A stretch of DNA of 64,000 nt from positions 2,480,001 to 2,544,000 of the forward strand of contig NZ_CP170198.1 of the NCBI RefSeq assembly GCF_042434915.1, read 5' to 3'. Positions 44,078-52,602 of this stretch are shown in pieces. The position numbers were made by a program, and so were the translations under genes. The notes under the pieces are model-generated. The model was not told the origin of the DNA and did no database searches. It saw only the letters and a list, made by a program, of their open reading frames with translations. This DNA is from Aquimarina sp042434915. GTDB lineage: Bacteria > Bacteroidota > Bacteroidia > Flavobacteriales > Flavobacteriaceae. Every line of letters starts with the position of its first letter. The first letter of the stretch is position 1.

Positions 44078-45294
44078 TGTCTAATTTTAACTACAAGAAT
44101 CTATTACATAATCCAACACTAGGAGTCATAGAACATTCGGAAAAGAATGGTCAAGTACACATCATTGCTACATCGTTTAAGATTAGAAATAACGAAATAC
44201 TGATTGACGCCTCCTATAGCGCCGAAACTATTTCAGAACTTTCTTCGATAATCACTCATAAAGCAGGCGTTCATTTGTTGATTACTAATACGCATGTTCT
44301 CACAAAAGAGATAGAAACTGCAGATAATGATAATCAGGTGATTGTATCGCAAGGTTATCCCAATCTTAACTTGGATGCTTTTTATTATGAAATATTAAAA
44401 ACTACAAACAAAGCGTTTATCACCTTATGTAGAAAACAATATATCAATGAATTAATAACGCAATATCAAGCGCATAACGTCAGAATTAGTCAGCTCTCAC
44501 TTGGTGGACTAAACGTACATACCTTACCTGCCTACACAGATTTAAATCCTGTACGAAGCTCTAACTATCTTGCATCTTTTGATGAACATAATAAACTTCA
44601 AAGTTTAGAGAACTCTGATTACGAAGATAATATTGAATATAGAATCGACAACAACATAGTTTCAAGTCAACATATTCTAGCACTAGCAACGGTTCTAGGT
44701 AAATTTTCGTCTACTGTACTCTCAGGAAACTTAAACTTCCTAAATCTTGAACTAGATACGCAGTACAAAAAAGCTAAATTATTCAAAAAAATAGCTTACG
44801 GTGGTATAGGTATGTTGCTACTCCTACTTTTTGTTAATTTCATTGCCTTCAATGCGGAATACAAGGAGAAACAAAAGCTTCTTATAGAGCTTGAGACTCA
44901 CAAAGATCAAACCGAAGAACTTAAAGAATATCAAGACTTAATCGCTTCAAAAGAAGCTATTGTCAACAGCATTATAGCTTCAGGGTTTTCTAAGTCTTCA
45001 TTTTATATTAATCAAGTTCTTGTAGACCTCCCTACTAGCATTACGTTAACGGACTTTAGTTATCAACCTATATCCAAAAATATCAACGCTCAAAAACCAA
45101 TTCGCATTGATCGGCATCGCATCAACATCAAAGGAGAATCTATCGATAAACAAGATTTTTCAGATTGGCTCACTACGATTGATGAGTGCTCGTTTATCGA
45201 TTTCATAACCATAGTTTCATATGGTCAAGTCAAAAATAACAGGTCTGATTTTGAAATTAATATAAGTCTACATACAAATGATAGCGCAAAATAA
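44077..45294 (+). CDS. GspL/PilM-PilN-like inner-membrane assembly protein
   Basis: A 405-residue protein overlapping the secretin stop by 1 bp. Residues about 1-240 are a soluble region in the place of a PilM/GspL actin-like domain (weak similarity only); a transmembrane segment lies at about 243-265 (IAYGGIGMLLLLLFVNFIAF), followed by a coiled coil (EYKEKQKLLIELETHKDQTE) and a ferredoxin-like region (VDLPTSITLTDFSYQPIS), as in PilN or the GspL C-terminus. It would link the ATPase to the inner-membrane platform. Identity is based on topology, position in the operon and general pattern rather than strong motifs. Confidence 0.72.
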   Translation: MSNFNYKNLLHNPTLGVIEHSEKNGQVHIIATSFKIRNNEILIDASYSAETISELSSIITHKAGVHLLITNTHVLTKEIETADNDNQVIVSQGYPNLNLDAFYYEILKTTNKAFITLCRKQYINELITQYQAHNVRISQLSLGGLNVHTLPAYTDLNPVRSSNYLASFDEHNKLQSLENSDYEDNIEYRIDNNIVSSQHILALATVLGKFSSTVLSGNLNFLNLELDTQYKKAKLFKKIAYGGIGMLLLLLFVNFIAFNAEYKEKQKLLIELETHKDQTEELKEYQDLIASKEAIVNSIIASGFSKSSFYINQVLVDLPTSITLTDFSYQPISKNINAQKPIRIDRHRINIKGESIDKQDFSDWLTTIDECSFIDFITIVSYGQVKNNRSDFEINISLHTNDSAK

Positions 45295-45796
45295 AATAAT
45301 ATTACTCATACTTGGGCTGTTGCTAGCCTATGTGCTAGCCTATCAGTTTGCTATTAGCAATACTGTTGCGTTATACACAGACAACAAAATGTTGAATAAT
45401 GACCTTCAACTAGCACAAGAGAGTAACGTAAAATATACGACGCTTAAAAAGAAGGAACAGGAACTAAATAGTATTCTTACTACGAATAACATTGATGAAC
45501 ACGCTATACAAAACAGCTTGCTCAAGACACTCAATTATATATCCAAAGATATCAAATTTAACATTCAAAAATTTGAAGAACCTCACAGCCACCAAGACAC
45601 TGAAACCAAAGAAGTAACTACCACATATAATTTTACATTAGAAGGTGATTACAGTTCACTTATACAAGTTGTGTACCTGCTAGAACAGAGCTATTCATTT
45701 GGGAATATAGCTCATATAAATTTTACCAAAATAAAAGATTATCGTACCAATAAATCTTCTTTACACTGTAAAATACTATTGCAAAAAATCAATTGA
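45278..45796 (+). CDS. GspM/PilO-like inner-membrane assembly protein
   Basis: A 172-residue protein overlapping the preceding gene by 17 bp. It has an N-terminal transmembrane anchor (about 5-25, IILLILGLLLAYVLAYQFAI), a coiled coil (LAQESNVKYTTLKKKEQELN) and a C-terminal domain with TYNFTLEGDYSSLIQVVYLL, the strand-helix pattern typical of PilO/GspM. It is the last gene of the secretion operon; no GspF-like platform protein, GspC or minor pseudopilins follow. Assignment rests on topology and gene order. Confidence 0.75.
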   Translation: MIAQNKIILLILGLLLAYVLAYQFAISNTVALYTDNKMLNNDLQLAQESNVKYTTLKKKEQELNSILTTNNIDEHAIQNSLLKTLNYISKDIKFNIQKFEEPHSHQDTETKEVTTTYNFTLEGDYSSLIQVVYLLEQSYSFGNIAHINFTKIKDYRTNKSSLHCKILLQKIN

Positions 45797-45897
45797 TTAT
45801 GGTATTGCTGCATTAAAATAACTTTTAAAACAGAAAAAAAACATATTTGGTGTATTTTATTTTTAACTAAAGTTTAAGGAATATTAACAAAAATTAA

Positions 45898-45905
45898 TAC
45901 ATTTG
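45898..45905 (+). promoter_or_regulatory. Probable promoter -7 element of the tail-fibre-like array
   Basis: TACATTTG fits TAnnTTTG, 53 bp upstream of the first array gene. Gaps between array genes are 1-11 bp up to the sixth copy, so this promoter could drive the whole array. Confidence 0.5.
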
Positions 45906-45958
45906 TCGCGTCCTCTTTTGAACCCCATCTATAGAAGACCAATCTAAACTCTTGAATC

Positions 45959-46654
45959 ATGATCAAAACAATGTACCTAACCTGCATTGTATGGGGCTTT
46001 TATTTCCTATCCTTTTCTCAACAGGTTACCACGAACCATTTTCCGGCTACAGGCAATGTAGGAATTGGAACAGACAATCCTAGTGCCAAACTACAAATAA
46101 ATCACACCAATACACTTGCCGGTACCTGGAACCCTTCCAATAGTCTTTTTACCATTTCAGATGGAGCAAATTCCTTGATGATGGATCCCAATGAAATATA
46201 TGGAAGTGGCACACTATTTTTTGGATCGAGATATGGGGATATAGCAAGATTCAGAACTATATCTGAAACTGGGGCGAATGACATGATGATCATAAAACGT
46301 AACGGTACTGTAGGTATAGGCACTAACACTCCAGATGCTAAACTTACGGTCAAAGGTCATATCCATGCTCAAGAAGTAAAAGTAGATCTTTCGGGTGCTG
46401 TAGCACCAGATTATGTCTTTTTAAAGGACTATCAACTTAAAACCCTTGATGAAGTAGACAACTATATTCAGGTTAACGGACATCTACCTAATATCCCATC
46501 AGCTGCGATAATGGAAAAAGAAGGGGTTAAATTGAAGGAAATGAATCTTAAGCTCTTAGAAAAAATTGAGGAACTAACTCTTTACCTAATTTCCCAAGAT
46601 AAAAGAATCTTGCATTTAGAACAGCAACTATTACATTTAACTAATAAACCCTAG
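45959..46654 (+). CDS. Secreted tail-fibre-like protein, array copy 1
   Basis: A 231-residue protein with a signal peptide (ending SFSQQ). It contains two VGIGTxxPxAKL motifs, common in tail-fibre and adhesin-like proteins of Bacteroidota, then the C-terminal module shared with four other copies (residues about 118-209: TPDAKLTVKGHIHAQEVKVD, VAPDYVFLKDYQLKTLDEVD, NGHLPNIPSAAIM, KLKEMNLKLLEKIEELTLYL), and a short coiled coil. Such proteins probably trimerise through the C-terminal helix. No T9SS sorting domain is visible. The N-terminal half differs from the other copies. Confidence 0.85.
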   Translation: MIKTMYLTCIVWGFYFLSFSQQVTTNHFPATGNVGIGTDNPSAKLQINHTNTLAGTWNPSNSLFTISDGANSLMMDPNEIYGSGTLFFGSRYGDIARFRTISETGANDMMIIKRNGTVGIGTNTPDAKLTVKGHIHAQEVKVDLSGAVAPDYVFLKDYQLKTLDEVDNYIQVNGHLPNIPSAAIMEKEGVKLKEMNLKLLEKIEELTLYLISQDKRILHLEQQLLHLTNKP

Positions 46655-46655
46655 T

Positions 46656-47561
46656 ATGCAAAACATAATTACTTTATTCTGCCTTTTATTATCGATTTCA
46701 TTTTCTTCATTAGCACAAACTGTAAATGCAGAATACCTAAATCCTACTTTTGGCAACGGTAATCCTTATTCTTTTATACGATTTGGAACATCTCAAGATT
46801 ATAAGGCTGGTTTTATGTGGAATAATAATGACGCCTATTATGGGAATGGGAATGACTTCTCTATTTTCACTTATAATGATAGAGATTTAACCTTTTACAC
46901 CGGACAAGGAAATATTATTATGTTTCCCTCTAATGGCGGTAACGTGGGGATAGGAACTACTAATCCTCAAGGAAAGGTAGATATAAAAAAAGGCTCCCAA
47001 AACCTTAGACTCCTGACAGGAAGTAATACAAGTGGATATAATTTAAATATCGGTGTTAATGATGATGGGGTAAATTTTACAAATAGCTCGCGTATAAGAG
47101 GATATCTCTTTGGAAATGCTAATGGTACTTTATTAACTATTAATTCACAAGGCAACGTAGGTATAGGCACTAGGGCTCCCGACGCAAAGCTCACTGTAAA
47201 AGGGAACATTCATGCACAAGAGGTAAAAGTAGATCTCGCAGGTGCTGTAGCACCAGATTATGTCTTTTTAAAAGACTATCAACTTAAAACACTTGACGAA
47301 GTAGACAGCTATATTCAGGTTAATGGACATTTACCTAATATCCCATCAGCTGCGATAATGGAAAAAGAAGGGGTTAAATTGAAGGAAATGAATCTTAAAC
47401 TCTTAGAAAAAATTGAGGAACTTACGTTGTATACTATTGAACAGGAAAAAGCGATACAAGAATTGATAAAAGAAAAAGACCTTAACACGGCTCAAAATAA
47501 AAAAATCCAGAAGCTGGAACAAGAACTTCAAAAACTAATAAGTAATTCTAAAAAAGTTTAA
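46656..47561 (+). CDS. Secreted tail-fibre-like protein, array copy 2
   Basis: A 301-residue protein starting 1 bp after copy 1. It has a signal peptide (SISFSSLAQT). The N-terminal domain (VNAEYLNPTFGNGNPYSFIR, FSIFTYNDRDLTFYTGQGN) is shared with copy 4 but not with the others. Two VGIGTxxP motifs follow, then the common C-terminal module and a longer coiled coil rich in Glu and Lys (QEKAIQELIKEKDLNTAQNK). Likely a trimeric surface fibre; function not demonstrated. Confidence 0.85.
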   Translation: MQNIITLFCLLLSISFSSLAQTVNAEYLNPTFGNGNPYSFIRFGTSQDYKAGFMWNNNDAYYGNGNDFSIFTYNDRDLTFYTGQGNIIMFPSNGGNVGIGTTNPQGKVDIKKGSQNLRLLTGSNTSGYNLNIGVNDDGVNFTNSSRIRGYLFGNANGTLLTINSQGNVGIGTRAPDAKLTVKGNIHAQEVKVDLAGAVAPDYVFLKDYQLKTLDEVDSYIQVNGHLPNIPSAAIMEKEGVKLKEMNLKLLEKIEELTLYTIEQEKAIQELIKEKDLNTAQNKKIQKLEQELQKLISNSKKV

Positions 47562-47570
47562 ATATATACT

Positions 47571-48509
47571 ATGCTTAAATACCTGCTATTTTTCTTATTA
47601 TTTACGACTGATTTAGTCTTTTCTCAAACTAACATTCATGAACTAAATGGAAATGTTGGAATTGGAATTACAAATCCTGATGAGAAACTACACATAAATG
47701 GGAGACTCCGATTAGAGGCACATACTTCTGGTGCCGGAGTTTGGCACAACCCATCTGCTGCTGGATTTCAATGGTTCTCGGGACTTAATGCCGAAGATGA
47801 TTATAGAATTTATAGAGATGGTAATCTATTTTTAATTGATAAAACTGGAAATGTTGGTATAGGAATTTCCAAACCCCTAGCCAAATTACACGTTCATGGA
47901 CAAGCTAAATTTGGTTACTCAGGAATCCTATCATTAAATTGGACTCATGAACCAAATTGGGGAGGTCATTCGAATAAATGGGCAGGTTATATCGGATTTA
48001 ATGCGTATCGAGAGAATAATGACGCGAGAGATTTCTATAAAGGCTCAAATCGATACACTTCTAAAGGTATATTCGAAGGTTCAAATTATGGTTTTAGATG
48101 GCTATATCGAAATCATCAAAATTATGATTCTGATGGTCAACATAAACTCATAGAATATATGCGCTTGACTAATAATGGAAATCTAGGTATAGGCACTAAC
48201 ACTCCAGATGCTAAACTTACTGTCAAAGGTCATATCCATGCTCAAGAAGTAAAAGTAGATCTTGCGGGTGCTGTAGCACCAGATTATGTCTTTTTAAAGG
48301 ACTATCAACTTAAAACACTGGATGAAGTAGACAACTATATTAAGGTTAATGGACATTTACATAATATCCCATCAGCTGCGATAATGGAAAAAGAAGGGGT
48401 TAAATTGAAGGAAATGAATCTTAAGCTCTTAGAAAAAATTGAGGAACTCACTTTGTACTTAATTGCTCAAGAAAAAAGAATTCTGATTTTGGAACAAAAA
48501 AATAAATAA
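47571..48509 (+). CDS. Secreted tail-fibre-like protein, array copy 3
   Basis: A 312-residue protein with a signal peptide (LVFSQTN). The N-terminal domain (NPDEKLHINGRLRLEAHTSG, GVWHNPSAAGFQWFSGLN) pairs it with copy 6; the middle (SLNWTHEPNWGGHSNKWAGY and following) is unique to it. The C-terminal common module has two changes relative to other copies (IKVNGHLHNIP for IQVNGHLPNIP), and the coiled-coil tail is short. It lies 9 bp after copy 2. Confidence 0.85.
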   Translation: MLKYLLFFLLFTTDLVFSQTNIHELNGNVGIGITNPDEKLHINGRLRLEAHTSGAGVWHNPSAAGFQWFSGLNAEDDYRIYRDGNLFLIDKTGNVGIGISKPLAKLHVHGQAKFGYSGILSLNWTHEPNWGGHSNKWAGYIGFNAYRENNDARDFYKGSNRYTSKGIFEGSNYGFRWLYRNHQNYDSDGQHKLIEYMRLTNNGNLGIGTNTPDAKLTVKGHIHAQEVKVDLAGAVAPDYVFLKDYQLKTLDEVDNYIKVNGHLHNIPSAAIMEKEGVKLKEMNLKLLEKIEELTLYLIAQEKRILILEQKNK

Positions 48510-48520
48510 AATCTGCAACA

Positions 48521-49468
48521 ATGCCTATGCTAAAAGCCAAAATTATAGCTGTTTTTCTTTTTTTAAAGTTTTTGCTAATAAATGCACAAACACTTAATGT
48601 AGAGTATTTAAATCCGAGCTTAGGTAGTGGTGATCCTTACTCCTACATACGGTTTGGCACATTACAAAATTATAAAGCTGGATTTTTGTGGAACAAAAGT
48701 GAGCCAGACTTTGGTGACGGTGATGACTTTTCCATTTTTACCTACAATGATCGTGATTTGACTTTTCGTACAGGAATGGGGAATATAATTCTACAACCTA
48801 AATTTGGAGGTAACATTGGTATAGGAACCACTTCACCAGTCTCGATGCTTGACGTAAATGGAAAAACAACCTTGAATAGTTTAAGAATAGATGGGCGTAA
48901 TGCTATCCATTCTGTAAATGGATTTGTAAACAAAATTGAGTTTACAGGCTATGCAAATAGCGCCATTGTATTTGCTCCGGGAGAAACTCGAGAATTAATG
49001 TTCGGATTTCATGGGGACGGCAAATTTTATTGGGGTACCGGAAAGAATGCTACAAAACCTAATTTTTATTCAATGTTTTTGGATGGTAACACTGGTAATT
49101 TAGGAATAAGGGGGAGGTTGACAGCTAATGAAGTTCGCGTAAAAGTTGGGGGTTGGGCAGATTATGTTTTTAAAGAAGATTATAAGCTCAAACCTTTAGA
49201 TGAAATAGAAAAATATATTCAAGAAAAAGGACATTTACCTAATATTCCTTCTGAAGAAGATGTTTTGAATGATGGTATTCTTTTAGGTGAAATGAACCTT
49301 AAACTCCTAGAAAAAATTGAGGAACTTACGTTGTATATGATTGCGCAAGAAAAAGAAATTGATCTCTTAAAGAAACGCAGCTTTGCGTTGGAAAAACAAA
49401 ACCAACAATTGAAAACAATTTCTTTAAAAATCGCAACTATCGAAAATAAACTAAAAGCAAAAGAATAA
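48521..49468 (+). CDS. Secreted tail-fibre-like protein, array copy 4 (diverged C-terminus)
   Basis: A 315-residue protein starting MPMLKAKI, with a signal peptide (FLLINAQT). Its N-terminal domain matches copy 2 (YLNPSLGSGDPYSYIRFGT, FSIFTYNDRDLTFRTGMGN). The C-terminal module is the odd one: VRVKVGGWADYVFKEDYKLK, then HLPNIPSEEDVLNDGILLGE, only related to the common version, and then the shared MNLKLLEKIEELTLYMIAQE helix and a long coiled coil. It is a hybrid of an older C-terminal type with the shared helix. Confidence 0.85.
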   Translation: MPMLKAKIIAVFLFLKFLLINAQTLNVEYLNPSLGSGDPYSYIRFGTLQNYKAGFLWNKSEPDFGDGDDFSIFTYNDRDLTFRTGMGNIILQPKFGGNIGIGTTSPVSMLDVNGKTTLNSLRIDGRNAIHSVNGFVNKIEFTGYANSAIVFAPGETRELMFGFHGDGKFYWGTGKNATKPNFYSMFLDGNTGNLGIRGRLTANEVRVKVGGWADYVFKEDYKLKPLDEIEKYIQEKGHLPNIPSEEDVLNDGILLGEMNLKLLEKIEELTLYMIAQEKEIDLLKKRSFALEKQNQQLKTISLKIATIENKLKAKE

Positions 49469-49478
49469 ATCCATTACT

Positions 49479-50363
49479 ATGAGATTAGAAATCATTTTTA
49501 GTTTTCTATTGTTTTCATTAACCGTGTCAGGTTTAAGAGCGCAAATACAGACTGGAGTCTTTCGTAACACTCCAGAAAACTTAGAGTATAATCAATTTAT
49601 AAGAAATGGCATAGGTGCAGCTGTATATATTAATCAACAATCTACAGAGCCGGATAAATCAATATTACGCTTATCTAGTGGTACCGTTAATCCGAATGAA
49701 AATGTGAAATTTACAGTTGAAAATAACGGTAATGTAGGGATAAATACAACAGTTCCTAAATCAAAATTGCAGGTATCCTCAACAGAGAGTGATGCGCTTA
49801 GAATTTATCGCACTGGAATAGCAGATAAATATTTAGACATCTGGCATGGAACCGGCGGAGCTGTTATTGATCCGATTAGAACGGATAATTCCATTGGTGT
49901 TCTTTATTTAGGTTACCGCAATCCTTCTAACATTATTCTAAATCTCAAAGGCGGCCGAGTAGGTATCGGCACCGATTCCCCGGACGCAAAGCTCACTGTA
50001 AAAGGGAACATTCATGCACAAGAGGTAAAAGTAGATCTCGCAGGTGCTGTAGCACCAGATTATGTCTTTTTAAAAGACTATCAACTTAAAACACTTGACG
50101 AAGTAGACAGCTATATTCAGGTTAACGGACATCTACCTAATATCCCATCGGCTGCAATAATGGAAAAAGAAGGGGTTAAATTAAAGGAAATGAACCTTAA
50201 ACTCCTAGAAAAAATTGAGGAACTTACGTTGTATATGATTGCGCAAGAGAAAGAAATACAAGAATTAAAGAAAGACAGAGAACTTAATTCATTACAAAAT
50301 AATCGCATTCTGAAACTCGAAAAACAACTCGAATCGTTAATTTTTATCCTCAAAAATAAATAA
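49479..50363 (+). CDS. Secreted tail-fibre-like protein, array copy 5
   Basis: A 294-residue protein with a signal peptide (SGLRAQIQ). The N-terminal domain (GVFRNTPENLEYNQFIRNGI, SILRLSSGTVNPNENVKFTV) is unlike those of the other copies; one VGINTTVP and one VGIGTDSP motif follow, then the common C-terminal module and a Glu/Lys coiled coil. It lies 10 bp after copy 4. The segment around the common module is nearly identical at DNA level with copy 6. Confidence 0.85.
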   Translation: MRLEIIFSFLLFSLTVSGLRAQIQTGVFRNTPENLEYNQFIRNGIGAAVYINQQSTEPDKSILRLSSGTVNPNENVKFTVENNGNVGINTTVPKSKLQVSSTESDALRIYRTGIADKYLDIWHGTGGAVIDPIRTDNSIGVLYLGYRNPSNIILNLKGGRVGIGTDSPDAKLTVKGNIHAQEVKVDLAGAVAPDYVFLKDYQLKTLDEVDSYIQVNGHLPNIPSAAIMEKEGVKLKEMNLKLLEKIEELTLYMIAQEKEIQELKKDRELNSLQNNRILKLEKQLESLIFILKNK

Positions 50364-50371
50364 AGAACCAG

Positions 50372-51331
50372 ATGCTTAAGTATTTATTATTCAGTGTATT
50401 CTTTTCAGTTAGTATGGTTTTTTCACAAACCAATATATATGAAGCCAATCAAAATGTTGGAATCGGAATTACTAATCCTATTGAAAAACTGCACGTAAAC
50501 GGTAGGTTACGATTAGAAGCACATACCTCTGGTGCGGGAGTTTGGCACAATTCATCAGTTGCGGGGTTGCAATGGTTCTCCGGACTTAATCCCGATGGTG
50601 ATTATAGAATCTATAAGAATGGAAATTTATTTCTAATTAATAAAACCGGAAATGTTGGAATAGGAATAGATAACCCAAGTCAAAAATTAGATGTTTTAGG
50701 GAACATCTATTTGAATTCTGCAAGTGCAAGTTCTTCAAATAATAAAGTTAATTCCTCAGGAGTATTGTTTAAGTCTTCAGGATATGCAACAGATAACCGA
50801 ACACGATACCAATTATGGAATATATTATCGATTGGTAACAGTATTTGGGGAGCTGGGGATTTAGTTTTCAGAAGTAACACCGATGGTATGGGCTACAAGG
50901 AAATGGTCAGGTTTAGTGCTAATGGGAACGTAGGCATCGGCACCGATTCCCCAGACGCAAAGCTCACTGTAAAAGGGAACATTCATGCACAAGAGGTAAA
51001 AGTAGATCTCGCAGGTGCTGTAGCGCCAGATTATGTCTTTTTAAAAGACTATCAACTTAAAACACTTGACGAAGTAGACAACTATATTCAGGTTAACGGA
51101 CATCTACCTAATATCCCATCGGCTGCGATAATGGAAAAAGAAGGGGTTAAATTAAAGGAAATGAACCTTAAACTCCTAGAAAAAATCGAAGAACTTACGT
51201 TGTATATGATTGCGCAAGAAAAAAAGATTAAACAACAAAAAACTGTAAACAACGAACTAAACATAAAAACAACTGATCTAGATAACCGATTATCTGAATT
51301 AGAAAAAATAATCAAAACTCTAAAAAATTAA
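50372..51331 (+). CDS. Secreted tail-fibre-like protein, array copy 6
   Basis: A 319-residue protein with a signal peptide (SMVFSQTN). The N-terminal domain (NPIEKLHVNGRLRLEAHTSG, GVWHNSSVAGLQWFSGLNPD) matches copy 3; the middle region (GNIYLNSASASSSNNKVNSS) is its own. Then follow VGIGTDSPDAKL, the common C-terminal module and an extended coiled coil (DLDNRLSELEKIIKTLKN). It is the last array member, 21 bp before the OmpH-like gene. Confidence 0.85.
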   Translation: MLKYLLFSVFFSVSMVFSQTNIYEANQNVGIGITNPIEKLHVNGRLRLEAHTSGAGVWHNSSVAGLQWFSGLNPDGDYRIYKNGNLFLINKTGNVGIGIDNPSQKLDVLGNIYLNSASASSSNNKVNSSGVLFKSSGYATDNRTRYQLWNILSIGNSIWGAGDLVFRSNTDGMGYKEMVRFSANGNVGIGTDSPDAKLTVKGNIHAQEVKVDLAGAVAPDYVFLKDYQLKTLDEVDNYIQVNGHLPNIPSAAIMEKEGVKLKEMNLKLLEKIEELTLYMIAQEKKIKQQKTVNNELNIKTTDLDNRLSELEKIIKTLKN

Positions 51332-51352
51332 TTTATTAATACTGATTATACA

Positions 51353-51889
51353 ATGACTAATAAAATTACCCTATTCATTGCGATTATTGCACTTTTCACA
51401 GCAGTTGCCAGCTTTTTTTATGCTCAAAATACAAATGAGCTTGTGTATGTAGATGTCAATAAACTTTTGGATGGCTACAAAAGAACCAAAATTGTAAAGG
51501 CAACTTTTGATGAAAAAGCCAAAACCATGAAGGCTAATGTAGACAGTCTCTTATCAGACTGGCAAAAGGAATTAAAACTATACGAAAAAGAGCGTAGCCA
51601 AATGTCAAAAAAAGAGTTGGAACTCAAGCAGGAACTTTTAGGCAATAAGCAACAACAAATCAACAATTATCAACAGGCAGTACAAAAACAATTACAGGAA
51701 GAAGATAAAAAAGTGACGCAGACTGTGATAAATGACATTAATGATTTTGTCAAAGACTTTGGGAAAACTAATGGATACACTGTCATTTTTGGCGCTACGG
51801 GTAGTGGTACTATTATGTACGGAGAAACCTCAGCCGACCTTACAGATCAGGTGTTAGAAGAACTTAATTCCGAATTTGAAGGAAAGTAA
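51353..51889 (+). CDS. OmpH/Skp-family periplasmic chaperone
   Basis: A 178-residue protein with an N-terminal hydrophobic segment (about 6-24, FIAIIALFTAVASFFYA) that is a signal or anchor. LVYVDVNKLLDGYKRTKIVK begins the body domain, followed by two long helices (EKELKLYEKERSQMSKKELE region to VQKQLQEEDKKVTQTV), and the return strand YTVIFGATGSGTIMY closes it, as in Skp. Skp-like proteins escort unfolded outer-membrane or secreted proteins. It is 21 bp downstream of the fibre array on the same strand, so it may serve those proteins. Confidence 0.85.
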   Translation: MTNKITLFIAIIALFTAVASFFYAQNTNELVYVDVNKLLDGYKRTKIVKATFDEKAKTMKANVDSLLSDWQKELKLYEKERSQMSKKELELKQELLGNKQQQINNYQQAVQKQLQEEDKKVTQTVINDINDFVKDFGKTNGYTVIFGATGSGTIMYGETSADLTDQVLEELNSEFEGK

Positions 51890-51908
51890 GAAAAAACTGG
51901 AGGCACGA

Positions 51909-51968
51909 AGTCCGAAGATAGATGAGGGCGCTGTATTAAACAAAGCAAACAACACCTGACTTCGGACT
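51909..51968. repeat. 9-bp inverted repeat between the chaperone and lipoprotein genes
   Basis: AGTCCGAAG at 51909-51917 and CTTCGGACT at 51960-51968, with 42 bp between. The region is richer in GC than its surroundings and repeats the ACTTCG core again at 51973-51978. It may be a dispersed intergenic element or an RNA hairpin; a T-run is absent. Confidence 0.6.
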
Positions 51969-51996
51969 GCTGACTTCGAACAAAAAAACAAATACT

Positions 51997-52602
51997 TTGA
52001 AACAGATACCATTACTTTTATTCATAACTCTTTTTCTTTTGAGTGCCTGCTCCACGACAACTTTTGATTCTAAAGAGGAATTATGGGAGTACTTAAAAAC
52101 TGAAGAGCATGGCTATTTACAAAACAAAACTGTGAATGGTGTCAGTTTCTCGTTGGTATACAAGCCCACTGATCTGATCGTAGATCAAATGCTTGGTGAT
52201 GATCGTAATACTGCGACTATTGATAGTTTACGACAACATTTTGACCGCTACCTCTATTTCAATCTATCCATGTCAAAAAATGAGCAGGAATTACTGAGTA
52301 ATGTAGCTGGCAATAAACAACGATTTGGTGCGATGGTAAATGAGCTGGCTTTTGGAATGCACTCAAAGATCCATATGATTACGCCGGCAAAAGATACGAT
52401 TGCTATGACCGATTATATCTATCCAAGGATGTATGGAATGAGTGGCGCCACTACCCTCTTATTGGTCTATCCAAAAGAGAAGAATATAATGGAATCACAA
52501 GAAATAAACCTAACAATCGAAGACTTGGGATTTTATACCGGTGAGGTTAAATTTAAGATACCCACCGACATCATAAAAAATGAACCCAAACTTAAGTTTT
52601 GA
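51997..52602 (+). CDS. Lipoprotein of unknown function
   Basis: A 201-residue protein with a lipobox, FLLSACSTT (Cys at about 18). No ATG is in frame upstream, and the signal peptide begins at the TTG at 51997 (KQIPLLLFITLFLLSAC), so TTG is the likely start. The mature part (LWEYLKTEEHGYLQNKTVNG, DSLRQHFDRYLYFNLSMSKN) has no recognised domain. It lies between the chaperone gene and the first Rhs gene and precedes the latter by about 85 bp, so it may belong to the Rhs system. Confidence 0.75.
   Translation: MKQIPLLLFITLFLLSACSTTTFDSKEELWEYLKTEEHGYLQNKTVNGVSFSLVYKPTDLIVDQMLGDDRNTATIDSLRQHFDRYLYFNLSMSKNEQELLSNVAGNKQRFGAMVNELAFGMHSKIHMITPAKDTIAMTDYIYPRMYGMSGATTLLLVYPKEKNIMESQEINLTIEDLGFYTGEVKFKIPTDIIKNEPKLKF

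Larger units (their letters stand above)
46310..51205 (+). repeat. 276-bp module repeated five times in the tail-fibre-like array
   Basis: The same 276-bp segment, encoding from VGIG to the LTLY of the C-terminal helix, occurs at 46310-46585, 47157-47432, 48183-48458, 49959-50234 and 50930-51205. All five have identical length and mostly identical bases, while the flanks differ between copies. Copy 4 of the array (48521-49468) has a diverged C-terminus but shares about 60 bp near 49297-49360 almost identically with copies 5 and 6. The pattern points to recent duplication with gene conversion. Confidence 0.93.

Noticed and set aside
46310..51205. Regularly repeated segments considered as CRISPR or tandem satellite
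   Set aside because: The repeats are 276 bp, lie in frame inside coding genes and have gene-sized spacing; no short palindromic repeats with unique spacers and no cas genes.
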